NCBI RefSeq assembly: GCF_012911895.1
Contig: NZ_JAAXCV010000026.1
Coordinates: 64,501 to 128,500, forward strand
From: Bacillus sp. RO3
GTDB lineage: Bacteria > Bacillota > Bacilli > Bacillales > Bacillaceae_B
Direction of reading: 5' to 3'
DNA length: 64,000 nt
Shown here: piece by piece, positions 29,224 to 38,572 of the stretch
How positions within the stretch are numbered: position 1 is the first letter of the stretch
Layout: every line of letters begins with the position of its first letter
Program-made: the position numbers and the translations under genes
The notes under the pieces: model-generated
Seen by the model: the letters and a program-made list of their open reading frames with translations, nothing else
What the model was told of the DNA's origin: nothing
Database searches by the model: none

Positions 29224-29670
29224 ATGGAAGAATACTTTATTGCCAAACTGAACGGAAGAAACGAGGTACCACCTGTCAATTCAGAAGCATTCGGAGTGGC
29301 AAAATTCGTCGTGAATAAGCATTGTACGAAGATTAAATTCATCTTGAAAGTCGATAACATCCGGAATTTTGTCCAGGCCCATATCCATTTTGGAGGCCGT
29401 GGGGAAAATGGACCAGTACTCGCTTTCCTTTTTGGAGCAGACCTTGCTACACTGACAGAGCAGAATGGGATCTCAACGAGAAAAGGAATTGTAAGAGGTG
29501 TCATAACAGATGAAGATATCGTAAGGAACAATGTCGGGGTAAAAGACGTAGAAGACTTGGTCCGTCTCATGAAAAAAGAACTCACCTATGTAAACGTACA
29601 CACGGAACAGAATCCAGGCGGTGAAATCAGGGGGCAGATTAAACCTCTTTACAGGGATTGCTGCTACTAA
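29224..29670 (+). CDS. CHRD domain protein
   Basis: 148 residues consisting of one CHRD domain: LNGRNEVPPVNSEAFGVAKF at the start, AHIHFGGRGENGPVLAFLF in the middle and TYVNVHTEQNPGGEIRGQI at the end, all hallmarks of the domain first seen in chordin. No signal peptide is present, which is unusual because many bacterial CHRD proteins are exported. ATG 29224 follows AGGGGGTG; the frame is open to 29185. A terminator follows at once. Function unknown, possibly surface or spore associated. Confidence 0.88.
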   Translation: MEEYFIAKLNGRNEVPPVNSEAFGVAKFVVNKHCTKIKFILKVDNIRNFVQAHIHFGGRGENGPVLAFLFGADLATLTEQNGISTRKGIVRGVITDEDIVRNNVGVKDVEDLVRLMKKELTYVNVHTEQNPGGEIRGQIKPLYRDCCY

Positions 29671-29711
29671 AAAAGAAGGGCTGCCAGATCAATCAGGTAG
29701 CTCTTCTTTTC
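29671..29711 (+). terminator. intrinsic terminator
   Basis: Stem AAGAAGGGCTGCC / GGTAGCTCTTCTT with a 10-nt loop and a TTTT run; works for the CHRD gene and possibly for the convergent SRPBCC gene. Confidence 0.85.
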
Positions 29712-29736
29712 TATCAATGGCCAAAGAATAAATGAC

Positions 29737-30177
29737 CTATTCCATTCTCTCCAGTATTTCCTTTACTTTTTTTAAATCTTTTCTATTCGCTTTTTTCATC
29801 ATACTCGACATAAGAGGTGCCATCCATTTAGAGAAACCACTTGGATTTCCTCTATTTCTGAGCGTCATCCTTGTCGACTCTCCGTCCAACTCCTCCCACA
29901 GATAGGTTGTCTCCATCGGAAACGGGCCATTTGATGTTTTCATCACTAGTTTACGATGAGGAAAATACTCCGCAATCTCATAAACATAAGAGAGATCACG
30001 CCCTAGAAACCTAGCTTTAAAAGCGATTTGGGAGTTGATGGATAAAGGTTTTTCCGTCAGCCACTCCGCCTTATGGATGTTAACATACCATTCGGGTGCA
30101 TGATCTGGGTCGGCCGTATATTCTGAAACCTTTTGAACGGGACATTTTATGATGATTTCCGTCGTAACATCTACCAT
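29737..30177 (-). CDS. SRPBCC family protein
   Basis: 146 residues with the polyketide cyclase/START-like fold: VTTEIIIKCPVQKVSEYTAD at the start, DHAPEWYVNIHKAEW, and the C-terminal helix with MAPLMSSMMKKANRKDLKKVKEILE. ATG 30177 is chosen for AAGGAG at 7 nt; an upstream ATG 30207 has none. It starts 43 nt after the ArsR-SRPBCC fusion gene, so the two are probably co-expressed. Ligand unknown. Confidence 0.82.
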   Translation of the reverse strand: MVDVTTEIIIKCPVQKVSEYTADPDHAPEWYVNIHKAEWLTEKPLSINSQIAFKARFLGRDLSYVYEIAEYFPHRKLVMKTSNGPFPMETTYLWEELDGESTRMTLRNRGNPSGFSKWMAPLMSSMMKKANRKDLKKVKEILERME

Positions 30178-30220
30178 TTTGTACTCCTTAACCGAAACGA
30201 ACTTCATTCATTCCTTAATC

Positions 30221-30994
30221 TTATTTCAGTTCGACATAGTTTTTAAGCAGTGTGCCCAATAGATAATTCCAGCCTTCAGAATGTTTTTCTTCCCAGTCCT
30301 CTTCAATGACTCCAGATGCAGTATGGGATAATTGCAGCAAAGTGGCATCTCCCTTTTCAATCAGCCGATACGTATAGGCACTATTGACCGCCCCCTGCAT
30401 ACCAAGATGACCGTGAAGGCGGATTTCCTCAGGAGCATTTACATAATAAACAGTCCCCCAGAGAGCCCCTTCATCTTCTCGCCATTTTTCAATAAATTGG
30501 CCGCCAGGAACAGGATTGAATGTGAATTCTGAATCCACTCCCTCAGGAGCCAATTTAAATTCCCACCAGTCTCCTGCCTGCTCTGTCAATGCCTTGAATA
30601 CTTGTTTCCGGGACGCCTGAATCATTACTTCCTGCTCGATACGAAATACTTTACTCTGTTCCATTGGTTCTCCTCCTTTGTTTTCTGCCAGTGACCGTAA
30701 CGTTAACAGTGAATTGGCGGTAGACCCCATGTACTTGCCTACCCACCGGTTATGCATGTCCTGCAGTGGAACCGCGTTAAGGTAATTCCTCCGATACTTT
30801 CCTTCACGCTTCACCACGACCAAATTCCCTTCCTCCAAAATCGTCAGATGCTTCATGATCGCGTATCTTGTCACTTCGGGAAAATGATCATTCAGTTCAC
30901 CGGTCGTTCTTGCCGACTGTTTCAACAGGTCCAGGATTTCCCTTCTTATCGGGTGCCCCAGTGCCTTAAATAAAGTGGAAAGTTCGTCTTTCAT
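30221..30994 (-). CDS. ArsR-type regulator fused to an SRPBCC (AHSA1) domain
   Basis: 257 residues. Residues 1-95 form an ArsR winged helix (LFKALGHPIRREILDLLKQS, then RYAIMKHLTILEEGNLVVVK). Residues 112-257 form an AHSA1/SRPBCC domain (VFRIEQEVMIQASRKQVFKAL, then EGWNYLLGTLLKNYVEL). Right at the domain junction is a perfect AAAGGAGG followed at 7 nt by ATG 30664 in the same frame. The free SRPBCC domain may thus be made separately. ATG 30994 has AGAGGAT upstream; the frame is open to 31039. Metal-binding cysteines are absent. Confidence 0.85.
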   Translation of the reverse strand: MKDELSTLFKALGHPIRREILDLLKQSARTTGELNDHFPEVTRYAIMKHLTILEEGNLVVVKREGKYRRNYLNAVPLQDMHNRWVGKYMGSTANSLLTLRSLAENKGGEPMEQSKVFRIEQEVMIQASRKQVFKALTEQAGDWWEFKLAPEGVDSEFTFNPVPGGQFIEKWREDEGALWGTVYYVNAPEEIRLHGHLGMQGAVNSAYTYRLIEKGDATLLQLSHTASGVIEEDWEEKHSEGWNYLLGTLLKNYVELK

Positions 30995-31167
30995 TATAAC
31001 GATCCTCTCATTGTGTTTTACATGTGAATATTTGGTCACATGTAATATGTGACTTTATAGTAACATGACAACGAAGGTGAGTCAAGAGAGGCTGTTGAGT
31101 AAACAAAAAAAGATATTAGCATGATTGCACTCCTTGTATGATGAAAGCAATGAAGCCTTTCATCACG

Positions 31168-31205
31168 AAAAAACCTGATCGCCAGCTTGACGCAAGCAAT
31201 CAGGA
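31168..31205 (-). terminator. intrinsic terminator of lutABC
   Basis: Minus-strand stem CCTGATTGCTTGC / GCTGGCGATCAGG with TTTTTT, 10 nt after the lutC stop. Confidence 0.85.
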
Positions 31206-31215
31206 TCACATTTAT

Positions 31216-31920
31216 CTATTGATCATCCACTATAATATACGCAGCCTTTACAGGTCCATGCACTCCCACAATTAAATTCATTTCAATATCGGCGCTGTTG
31301 CTTGGACCCGATATGAAGTTCACGCAGGATGCGACACGTTCACCGCTTTCTATTTTAGCATGAATGTCCCTTGCCACCTGGGTCATCCTTGGGACGATCG
31401 TACTCTTTGGGATGATGGCGATATAGACGGCAGGGAGGAGGCTGACCGCACGTCCCTTGCCATCATCGCTATACAAGACAACTGTCCCCGACTCGGCAAG
31501 AGTTGCATCGCTAAAGGTTATACCGATATCAGCAGTTGCTGAATAGGCCAGATTCTCTTCACCGCCATTCCGGTCCCAAGTGCGAACTTCTATTTCATCA
31601 TCTCCAAGATCAGTAAGACCAAACTCGGCAAATCGAGGGTCATCCCAGGTAACGACTGTTTTTCCACCGTAACCCCTTATAAGATGCGGAATCAGAGTCG
31701 ATAGCTCAGACGTAACGGTTTCATGTACATCGGTATGAATGAACTGACATTGCTCTTTGAATATCTCAACAAGCTGATCCGTAGAGTAATCCTTATATAC
31801 TTCCCATTGGGGATTGTAGTTCCATTGAGGCTTATCTATATGATGCTTTCGCTCCCTCCCCAGATGACCAGCCAGCTTATTCAAAAACGAATCACGATTC
31901 TTGATGTGCCCGACGTCCAT
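31216..31920 (-). CDS. lutC: lactate utilisation protein LutC
   Basis: 234-residue member of the LUD family. With LutA and LutB it forms the iron-sulphur L-lactate oxidising system of Bacillus. The C-terminal half shows IGITFSDATLAESGTVVLYS and the end FISGPSNSADIEMNLIVGVHG, both characteristic of LutC/YkgG. It starts 4 nt after lutB. The start codon has GGAGGTATAGGCCTATG. It is the third gene of the operon and is followed by a terminator. Confidence 0.94.
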   Translation of the reverse strand: MDVGHIKNRDSFLNKLAGHLGRERKHHIDKPQWNYNPQWEVYKDYSTDQLVEIFKEQCQFIHTDVHETVTSELSTLIPHLIRGYGGKTVVTWDDPRFAEFGLTDLGDDEIEVRTWDRNGGEENLAYSATADIGITFSDATLAESGTVVLYSDDGKGRAVSLLPAVYIAIIPKSTIVPRMTQVARDIHAKIESGERVASCVNFISGPSNSADIEMNLIVGVHGPVKAAYIIVDDQ

Positions 31921-31924
31921 AGGC

Positions 31925-33346
31925 CTATACCTCCTTTTGTCTCTTTTTATACCAATCTCTGAATCGATCTTTCTTCGGTGCAGGAAATTCCCGGATATCA
32001 GTCCAGTTTTTCAATGGGCCCGGTCCGTTTGAGATCTTCCCGCCTTTTGTATATGGGGCAAGTGTGGTTGGTGCGAGCCTGGACCCGATATTGTACATGG
32101 CTGGTGAAGCCGTTCCGAGACTGAACGCCTTCATGGATAAGTTTTCAAAAATTGGGGCCTTCCCTTCCTTCTCCACAATTTCCTGACGATGCCGAAGCAG
32201 ATGTTCGTGAAGTGGAATCTTCACCGGGCATGCTTCCGTACATGCTCCGCATAATGTGGATGCATACGGCAACTCTTTGTAGTCTTCATATCCACCAAGA
32301 AGGGGTGTCAACACCGCCCCCACAGGTCCCGGGTAAATCGATCCGTACGAGTGGCCCCCGACATGTCGATACACAGGGCAAACATTGATACATGCTGCAC
32401 ACCGGATACAATGCAGAATGGACTGAAAGGCAGTTCCCAAAATTTTTGAACGTCCATTGTCGACGATAACAAGGTGAAATTCTTCCGGACCATCCATTTC
32501 CCCTTCTTGTTTAGGACCCGTCAAAGCAGTGATATAGCTTGTCAGCTTTTGTCCGACTGCTGCACGGGTCAGGAGGCTGACGAGCACTTCCATCTCTTCC
32601 CATGTCGGGACGATCCGCTCCATTCCCATTACGGTGATCTGTGTTTTCGGCACCGTCGTTACCATACGGGCATTCCCTTCGTTTGTTACAAGGGAAATCG
32701 TTCCTGATTCGGCAATGGCGAAATTACATCCTGTTATTCCGATATCAGCCTGAAGGAATTCTTCCCTTAACTTTTCACGTGCAAACAATGCCAATTCTTC
32801 CGGTTTCTCCGTCTTGTCATATCCAAGTTTATGCCGAAATACATCCCGGATTTGCTCCTTATTTTTGTGGAGGGCAGGTGTCACGATATGGGAGGGTGGA
32901 TCGTGATCATCTACTTGAAGAATCCACTCCCCAAGGTCACTCTCAACCACTTCGCATCCCGCTTTTTCCAAGGCTTCATTCATATGGATTTCTTCTGTTA
33001 CCATGGACTTCGATTTTACGACCTTTTTCCCGTCTTTCTTTTTCACAACATTTGTAATGTACTCATTGGCTTCGTCTGCGGTTTCGGCAAAAAACACATG
33101 TCCGCCGCGATTGGCTACATTGTCGCTCAACTGCTCAAGGTAGTAATCCAGATTTTCAATGGTATGGGAGCGAATCTCTTCCCCTAGTTTCCGCCACTCT
33201 TCCCAATTCCCTAATTCTTCAGCCGCGTTTAATCTGCCACTCCGGAAACGCCCTTGAGCAGAGGATACGGCTCCCCTCATAAATGTATCAGCAAGCCCGC
33301 TTGAAACCCGATCATTAAAGGATTGATTCCCTATTTTCATTGCCAT
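31925..33346 (-). CDS. lutB: lactate utilisation iron-sulphur protein LutB
   Basis: 473 residues. An N-terminal LUD domain contains [20 protein letters not shown]. Two 4Fe-4S motifs follow (about residues 308-320: [12 protein letters not shown], and about 357-367: [13 protein letters not shown]), then a C-terminal DUF3390-like tail. It shuttles electrons from lactate oxidation. It lies between lutA (16 nt gap) and lutC (4 nt gap) in the lutABC order. Confidence 0.95.
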   Translation of the reverse strand: MAMKIGNQSFNDRVSSGLADTFMRGAVSSAQGRFRSGRLNAAEELGNWEEWRKLGEEIRSHTIENLDYYLEQLSDNVANRGGHVFFAETADEANEYITNVVKKKDGKKVVKSKSMVTEEIHMNEALEKAGCEVVESDLGEWILQVDDHDPPSHIVTPALHKNKEQIRDVFRHKLGYDKTEKPEELALFAREKLREEFLQADIGITGCNFAIAESGTISLVTNEGNARMVTTVPKTQITVMGMERIVPTWEEMEVLVSLLTRAAVGQKLTSYITALTGPKQEGEMDGPEEFHLVIVDNGRSKILGTAFQSILHCIRCAACINVCPVYRHVGGHSYGSIYPGPVGAVLTPLLGGYEDYKELPYASTLCGACTEACPVKIPLHEHLLRHRQEIVEKEGKAPIFENLSMKAFSLGTASPAMYNIGSRLAPTTLAPYTKGGKISNGPGPLKNWTDIREFPAPKKDRFRDWYKKRQKEV

Positions 33347-33362
33347 TTGACTTCCTCCTTTC

Positions 33363-34079
33363 TTATCGGCTATTCAATACAGAAGCAATATGCATGACTT
33401 TTACCGGTTTGCCCTGCCTTTCAATACGTCCACCTATGTTCATCAGGCATCCGCAGTCGGCACCTATTAAAATATCAGCTTCGGTTTCTTCTATATGCTG
33501 GACCTTTTCATCTACCATTTGCTCCGAGATGGGAGTCATTTTCACCGAGAATGTCCCACCAAATCCGCAGCAATCATGGCAGTGTGGCAACGGTTTCATT
33601 TCTAACCCTTCCACATGACTCAGGAGTTTCAAAGGAGCTTCCTTCACCCCCAGCAGGCGTGTCATATGACAGGAAGTATGATAGGTGGCCTTCCCATTCA
33701 GCTTGGCACCTACATTCTCGACTCCCAGCACATCAACAATAAATTGAGTAAGTTCATATGTCTTATCTGCTAATCGTTCAGCCCGTTTCTCCCATTCAGG
33801 ATCCCCTTTGAAAAGATGAGGATACTCCCTGAACATGGTTCCACACGAACCTGAAGGAGTTATCACGTAGTCCGCATGTTCAAAAACCGTTATCATATGC
33901 TTCATTGATTCCTTCGCCTTCGCTACATATCCACTGTTATAAGCAGGCTGTCCGCAGCAGGTCTGCTTCTCTGGAAAATCGACTTCACAGCCCAGCCGTT
34001 CAAGTAACTCAACTGTATCCATTCCCACATCGGTCTGAAATACGTCTATTAAACAAGTCACAAATAATGATACTTTCAT
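33363..34079 (-). CDS. lutA: lactate utilisation protein LutA (CCG domain)
   Basis: 238 residues of heterodisulfide-reductase-like type. Two cysteine-rich CCG motifs are visible: [12 protein letters not shown] in the N-terminal half and [14 protein letters not shown] in the C-terminal half, which bind the unusual iron-sulphur cluster. ATG 34079 is chosen because AAAGGTGAGG lies just upstream; a GTG at 34088 is possible. First gene of the operon, preceded by a palindrome shared with the lutP upstream region. Confidence 0.94.
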   Translation of the reverse strand: MKVSLFVTCLIDVFQTDVGMDTVELLERLGCEVDFPEKQTCCGQPAYNSGYVAKAKESMKHMITVFEHADYVITPSGSCGTMFREYPHLFKGDPEWEKRAERLADKTYELTQFIVDVLGVENVGAKLNGKATYHTSCHMTRLLGVKEAPLKLLSHVEGLEMKPLPHCHDCCGFGGTFSVKMTPISEQMVDEKVQHIEETEADILIGADCGCLMNIGGRIERQGKPVKVMHIASVLNSR

Positions 34080-34170
34080 AGACCTCACCTTTACTTTCTG
34101 TAGAAATTCATAGATTGGAATTCTTTGCTAAATCATGAGTAATACTAGTGTAAAGCGTAGACCGCATACA

Positions 34171-34197
34171 GTCAACAGGTCATCAGATGACTTGTTG
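34171..34197. promoter_or_regulatory. LutR-type operator upstream of lutA
   Basis: The palindrome GTCATCAGATGAC (34179-34191) in the context TCAACAGGTCATC lies about 100 bp upstream of lutA. The same sequence recurs before lutP at 36260, and the region encodes a FadR-type regulator, so both are probably its binding sites. Confidence 0.75.
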
Positions 34198-34361
34198 GCT
34201 GTATCTATTTCCTGGAGGTTCGAAGCAATCGTCGATTTCGCTGATCTTTTCATTCAACCGGTAAATTTGCGCCAACGTTACCTCCTGATGTTAGCACTCA
34301 TTTAACAGCAGATTTTGTCTGTTCTTCCCAGCTGAAAAAAACCTACTTTCAATCGGTGAAA

Positions 34362-34396
34362 ACAAAGCAAGCTCACCAGTAAGGGAGCTTGCTCCT
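34362..34396 (-). terminator. intrinsic terminator of lutP
   Basis: Minus-strand stem AGCAAGCTC / GAGCTTGCT with TTTGTTTT following, about 10 nt after the lutP stop. The stretch 34089-34361 otherwise holds only the lutA promoter region with its operator. Confidence 0.8.
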
Positions 34397-34406
34397 TGAT
34401 CAATTT

Positions 34407-36191
34407 TTATGCCGTTCTCCCGATTTGTTTCAAGTCTTCCCTGCTTTGTTTCTGCCCCTTTACAATGAGGCTTACAATTGTCAATCCGATTCCAGCAAGG
34501 ATCAATGTGCCAATGTTAAAGCCGATCCCGTTTATAAGGACATACCCGATCCCTCCGGCAAATAAGACGTAAAAGCCCATTGGAATTAGCGTCTTTCTAA
34601 TCAGATTTCCTTCTTTTCCTATTAAGCCTGCAGCAGATGAAGCCGCAACCACATTATGAACGCAAATCATGTTCCCGGCTGCCCCTCCTACTGCTTGGAG
34701 GGCAACAATCACGGCCGGAGCCGCCAGGATATTATCTGCTACTCCAAATTGGAAAAGGGAAAACATCATATTGCTCACAGTGTTGCTTCCGGCTGCAAAG
34801 GCACCTATGGCCCCGATAGTAGGAGCTGCCAGCGGCCAATAGCTTCCAAACACATTTGAAATCCCTTCTGCTAACACCAGTGGCATGCTTGCATAATCGG
34901 CAGCGTTGACACCGGAATTGATGAAGACCTGAACCATTGGTACAGCGAAGATCAAAGCCGCCATTGCCCTGACAATGGTCTTAAATGAATCTTTCACGGC
35001 GCGTCCGTAATCCTTCATATTCATTTTATAAATAAAAATACTGATCAAAGAAACAAATACAAAAATCGTTCCCGGTATGTTCAATGGCTTTGATGCAACT
35101 GAAATGGCCGTTCCAAATACATTGTCCGCTGATACTACCCAGGCTTGGATCCAGTCTGTGAAGGGCAGCGATTTCAACCTCGTAAGAACCAACAGGACCG
35201 CTACTAAAATATAGGGCATCCATGCCGCAAGAAACGAAATGCTTTTCTTTGGTCTCTCGGACTCTTCGATAGAAAGAGAACCATTCCACGCTGGGTCCCA
35301 ATTAGATGGCTTATCAAAGTCCCATGATCGTTTAGGAACGAATAATCCTTTTTTAGCCGCCGGCACCACGATGGCCAGGCCCACCAAACCACCGATTAGA
35401 GAAGGAAATTCAGGACCTAGAAAATTCGCAACAAGAGCATAGGGCATGGTAAAGGCCATTCCTGCAAAAATAGCAAACTTCCAAACGGCCAATCCTTCTC
35501 TGATGGATCTATTTTTCCCAAAGAAGTACGTAAGCATGGTGACCATGAAGAGCGGAATGAAGATCCCGATGATCCCATGAATGATGGCAACCTGGCCGCC
35601 AATCCCGGTTACATAAGCATCCATGGTAGTACCTTGTTCTGTCACATACTGCTGTACTAATGGTGAATCCTTTAATCCAGTATTGACTCCAATCAGAATA
35701 GGAGTCCCAACCGCCCCGAAAGAAACGGGGGTCGATTGGAGGATTAGGGCAACCATGACGGCTCCCATTGCCGGGAAGCCGATTGCCACGAGGAGTGGAC
35801 CGACGATAGTGGCCGGTGCCCCCCATCCTGCCGCTCCTTCGAGGAAAGCTCCGAACAGCCAGCAAACGATAATCGTCTGGACCCTTCGATCAGGTGAAAT
35901 ACTCGTGAACCCCTTGCGGATCGTGTAGACTGCCCCACTCTCCTTTAACGTGTTTAATAACAGAATCGCTCCGAATACGATGACGGCTACCTCCAGTGCA
36001 GTTACAACCCCTTTCACACTTGCGGCTGCGACCTGATTGCCCGGCACTTCCCAAATAAACATGGCCATCAGGACTGTCACAATCAATGAAACAGGCATCG
36101 CCCTCTTTGCCGGCCATCTCAATACAACTAAAAACAAGAAAACCGAAAATATAGGCATGGCCGCCAGAACTGCTAACACACCAACACTCAT
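34407..36191 (-). CDS. lutP: L-lactate permease
   Basis: 594-residue transporter of the LctP family with about 13-14 spans. Characteristic stretches are [22 protein letters not shown] and [18 protein letters not shown], and near the C-terminus [21 protein letters not shown]. It imports L-lactate (and glycolate in homologues) with protons. It is a single gene upstream of lutABC on the same strand, with its own promoter, operator and terminator. The start has GAGGGGGACGTATGG upstream of ATG. Confidence 0.94.
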   Translation of the reverse strand: MSVGVLAVLAAMPIFSVFLFLVVLRWPAKRAMPVSLIVTVLMAMFIWEVPGNQVAAASVKGVVTALEVAVIVFGAILLLNTLKESGAVYTIRKGFTSISPDRRVQTIIVCWLFGAFLEGAAGWGAPATIVGPLLVAIGFPAMGAVMVALILQSTPVSFGAVGTPILIGVNTGLKDSPLVQQYVTEQGTTMDAYVTGIGGQVAIIHGIIGIFIPLFMVTMLTYFFGKNRSIREGLAVWKFAIFAGMAFTMPYALVANFLGPEFPSLIGGLVGLAIVVPAAKKGLFVPKRSWDFDKPSNWDPAWNGSLSIEESERPKKSISFLAAWMPYILVAVLLVLTRLKSLPFTDWIQAWVVSADNVFGTAISVASKPLNIPGTIFVFVSLISIFIYKMNMKDYGRAVKDSFKTIVRAMAALIFAVPMVQVFINSGVNAADYASMPLVLAEGISNVFGSYWPLAAPTIGAIGAFAAGSNTVSNMMFSLFQFGVADNILAAPAVIVALQAVGGAAGNMICVHNVVAASSAAGLIGKEGNLIRKTLIPMGFYVLFAGGIGYVLINGIGFNIGTLILAGIGLTIVSLIVKGQKQSREDLKQIGRTA

Positions 36192-36253
36192 CCATACGTC
36201 CCCCTCTTAAAGTACATTTACATTTCTCCCACAATTCCCCCAACTAATCATAT

Positions 36254-36307
36254 CAACAGGTCATCTGATGACTAATATAATTAACAGTATAATTAAAACG
36301 CTTACAT
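36254..36307. promoter_or_regulatory. LutR-type operator and possible cre site before lutP
   Basis: Palindrome GTCATCTGATGAC at 36260-36272 in the context TCAACAGGTCATC matches the site before lutA except at the central base. On the minus strand ATGTAAGCGTTTTAA (36293-36307) fits the CcpA cre consensus with one mismatch, suggesting carbon repression; the cre call is weak. Confidence 0.7.
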
Positions 36308-36341
36308 ATCACAATGATATTTTTGTAATTTTATAAAAAAT

Positions 36342-36420
36342 TAAGAGGGACGGACCTCCTTTAAAGCACAAACCCTGTTAAATCAAGGTTTCCTCTTTTT
36401 TGGAGGTCCGTCCCTCTTAT
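36342..36420. repeat. GGGACGGACCT repeat, full element
   Basis: Arms AAGAGGGACGGACCTCC (36343-36359) and GGAGGTCCGTCCCTCTT (36402-36418). On the minus strand the repeat follows the lutR stop codon with no gap: TAA then GAGGGACGG. Confidence 0.9.
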
Positions 36421-37136
36421 TCTTGAATGTCGTCGAAGTATTTCATGAGGACTTCTTCGACGCTTTGTAGATGGTGAAGCATGAGCTGCTGTGCTTTAAG
36501 GCCGTCTTTTGCTTCGATGGCTTCGTAGATGTTTTGATGTTCCTGATATAATCGATCCAAGGTAGACTTTTTTGAATAAAGCCAGAGGCGGCGGGTTTCT
36601 CTCATGGTGGTGACCATCATTTCCGACACATTGTTCATGAGACCCGTCAGCAGCTCATTTTGTGAAGCTTTGGCAATCGCCATGTGGAAACGGAAATCTG
36701 CTTCTTCCCCCAGCTCTTCATCGCTGGCTGTTTGCATCTGATCCAATGCCGTTTTGATTTCTTTTAGTTGTTCGTCCGTCCTTCTAGAAGCGGCCGCTTC
36801 AACAGCACCAACTTCCAAAATTCTCCGCACTTCCAGGAGCTGTTTGACATCATCTTTTTTCATTAAGGCTGCAATATATATAGGCAGAGAAAGCATACTT
36901 GAATCAAACTCTCTTACATAGGTGCCTTCTCCCTGATGCATCTCGACTAACCCCATTGCCCGTAATGCGCTTAATGCTTCACGGACAGCCGATCTCCCCA
37001 CTTGAAAATTCTCAGCCAGCTGCTGAACAGAATCCAGCTTGTCACCGGACTTCAACTGCCCTGATTTAATCATATCAATCAAAACCTCAGCCACTTCTTC
37101 GTATATCTTTCGCGGTTTAATTCGTTTATAATTCAA
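36417..37136 (-). CDS. lutR: FadR/GntR-family regulator LutR
   Basis: 239 residues. The N-terminal winged helix-turn-helix (residues 10-75) has SGDKLDSVQQLAENFQVGRSAVREALSALRAMGLVE, typical of GntR. The C-terminal FCD domain (about 95-230) has the helical bundle and the acidic/His positions (FRFHMAIAKASQNELL, ending MLHHLQSVEEVL). In B. subtilis LutR represses lutABC and lutP in the absence of lactate. Two identical palindromic sites lie before lutP and lutA. The TAA stop is directly followed by a repeat copy. Confidence 0.92.
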   Translation of the reverse strand: MNYKRIKPRKIYEEVAEVLIDMIKSGQLKSGDKLDSVQQLAENFQVGRSAVREALSALRAMGLVEMHQGEGTYVREFDSSMLSLPIYIAALMKKDDVKQLLEVRRILEVGAVEAAASRRTDEQLKEIKTALDQMQTASDEELGEEADFRFHMAIAKASQNELLTGLMNNVSEMMVTTMRETRRLWLYSKKSTLDRLYQEHQNIYEAIEAKDGLKAQQLMLHHLQSVEEVLMKYFDDIQE

Positions 37137-37322
37137 TCGTGTTCACCCCAATATGTATGTATATATGATTCTATAGTATTCTAGGTGGAGGGACAATAAT
37201 GAAGGGAACCGTTATGAATGGAGAGAAGGTCGAGTCAGCTTGATTGGTAGGACGAGGATTATTGTCCACGATTTGTAAACTATCGCAAAGAACCTTATTC
37301 AACCATAGATGACCGACAGTCG

Positions 37323-37357
37323 AAAAAGCCCCCATTCATGACATGAACCGGAGGCCT
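37323..37357 (-). terminator. intrinsic terminator of the AraC-type gene
   Basis: Minus-strand stem GCCTCCGGTTCATG / CATGAATGGGGGC followed by TTTTTC, 8 nt after the stop at 37365. Confidence 0.85.
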
Positions 37358-37364
37358 CTAACCC

Positions 37365-38222
37365 TTATTTCTTCATAATCGGAATCCAAATCTCACAACG
37401 ATAATTCTCATCATTCGGGTTTCCAGGGGGATACAATTCAAATTCAGGACCTCCCGCATGTTCATAACCTGTAGAAGGGAACCATTCAGAGAATATTCGC
37501 TTCCATACAGCTTGAATGGCATGGGGCATCGGGCCGATTGATTCAAAAACAGCCCATGTAGCGGCCGGAATGTCTTTTCCCTCCAAGGTGTGTTCATTCT
37601 CACTCTTTTCCTCCGCGCCGATAAAATACGTGAATTCTTCGTTAGGATGATCGAATTCCATGCAGATTCCCACCATTTCATCATTTCCCGCCGCATCACA
37701 CATCTTCTTATCTAAGTCTGTTGAGTTCACTTCATCCCAGAACAAAGGTATGTCCTTCGTATTCTGTCCATTAGCGGTTGAGACTCTTTTTCCTTTTCCA
37801 ATCACATGGAATGCTTCTTTATCCACAATTTTATAATCCATTTCAACTTCTCCTTTAAGTTGGATTTGAAAAGAGATGCGGGGAAATGCTCTTAAAGTCG
37901 TTCCCGGTTCTTTCACCTTGGAAGGGGATACACCATGTGCCTTCCGAAACGCTTTCGAAAAGGATTCCGGTGTCTCATAACCATGCTTATAGGCGACATC
38001 TATCACTTTCACATCACCATTGATCAATTCCTGTGCAGCCAGTGTCAGCCTCCTCTTCCGGATGTAGTCGGATACTGTGTATCCTGTAACAAGAGAAAAT
38101 AACCTTTGAAAGTGAAATTTAGAACTGAAGGACAGCCGGGCCAGTTCATTCATATCGATATCACCTTCTAGATTGTTTTCAATATATTGAATGCACTCAT
38201 TCAACCTATAAAGCATTTCCAT
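37365..38222 (-). CDS. AraC family regulator with GyrI-like effector domain
   Basis: 285 residues. The first about 105 hold the two AraC helix-turn-helix motifs (MNELARLSFSSKFHFQRLFS and VIDVAYKHGYETPESFSKAFRKAHGVSP). Residues about 130-285 form a GyrI/Rob-type ligand-binding domain (YKIVDKEAFHVIGKGKRVS, ending YRCEIWIPI). The layout is that of multidrug- or small-molecule-responsive activators. ATG 38222 has GGGAGG 9 nt upstream; an earlier ATG at 38231 has no spacing. Target unknown; the amine oxidase gene is divergent 350 nt away. Confidence 0.85.
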   Translation of the reverse strand: MEMLYRLNECIQYIENNLEGDIDMNELARLSFSSKFHFQRLFSLVTGYTVSDYIRKRRLTLAAQELINGDVKVIDVAYKHGYETPESFSKAFRKAHGVSPSKVKEPGTTLRAFPRISFQIQLKGEVEMDYKIVDKEAFHVIGKGKRVSTANGQNTKDIPLFWDEVNSTDLDKKMCDAAGNDEMVGICMEFDHPNEEFTYFIGAEEKSENEHTLEGKDIPAATWAVFESIGPMPHAIQAVWKRIFSEWFPSTGYEHAGGPEFELYPPGNPNDENYRCEIWIPIMKK

Positions 38223-38419
38223 AACCTGCATCCTCCCTTCTACCCTAATGTATCATCTGAGTCTCCTCTTCTCCTGTCATTTTGTGCTTTTAAGTGACAG
38301 GTGAATGGACTGCCGGCAAACCTCCAGTGATGATTCCAGGATCATGCTTACAGGCACAACAGTTTCTTTCTACAATTACCCATCCATCTCCTCTATTTTC
38401 ATTTACTGAATCAGGCTGT

Positions 38420-38457
38420 TAAATAGATTGGGGGTTAGAACCCCCTCCCACTATTTA
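38420..38457. promoter_or_regulatory. hairpin in the AraC/amine oxidase intergenic region
   Basis: TAAATAG / CTATTTA arms enclose an inner GGGGGTT / ACCCCC stem. No T run follows, so it is not a plain terminator. The flanking 38232-38572 stretch also holds inverted GTTTAC / GTAAAC sequences at 38471-38476 and 38493-38498. Regulation of the divergent genes is possible. Confidence 0.4.
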
Positions 38458-38572
38458 CGTGCAGCATCGTTTACGAAAACGGTCTAAAATGTAAACTATA
38501 AACGAAATGACCGTATTTTCACCCTCTCCCTCCTCATATACATGTGTAATGTAGACAGAGGGGGAGAGGGAC

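Noticed and set aside
38315..38418. Cys-rich open frame without a start codon between the AraC and amine oxidase genes
   Set aside because: About 39 codons on the minus strand with no start codon or RBS and no recognised motif; too weak even as a remnant.
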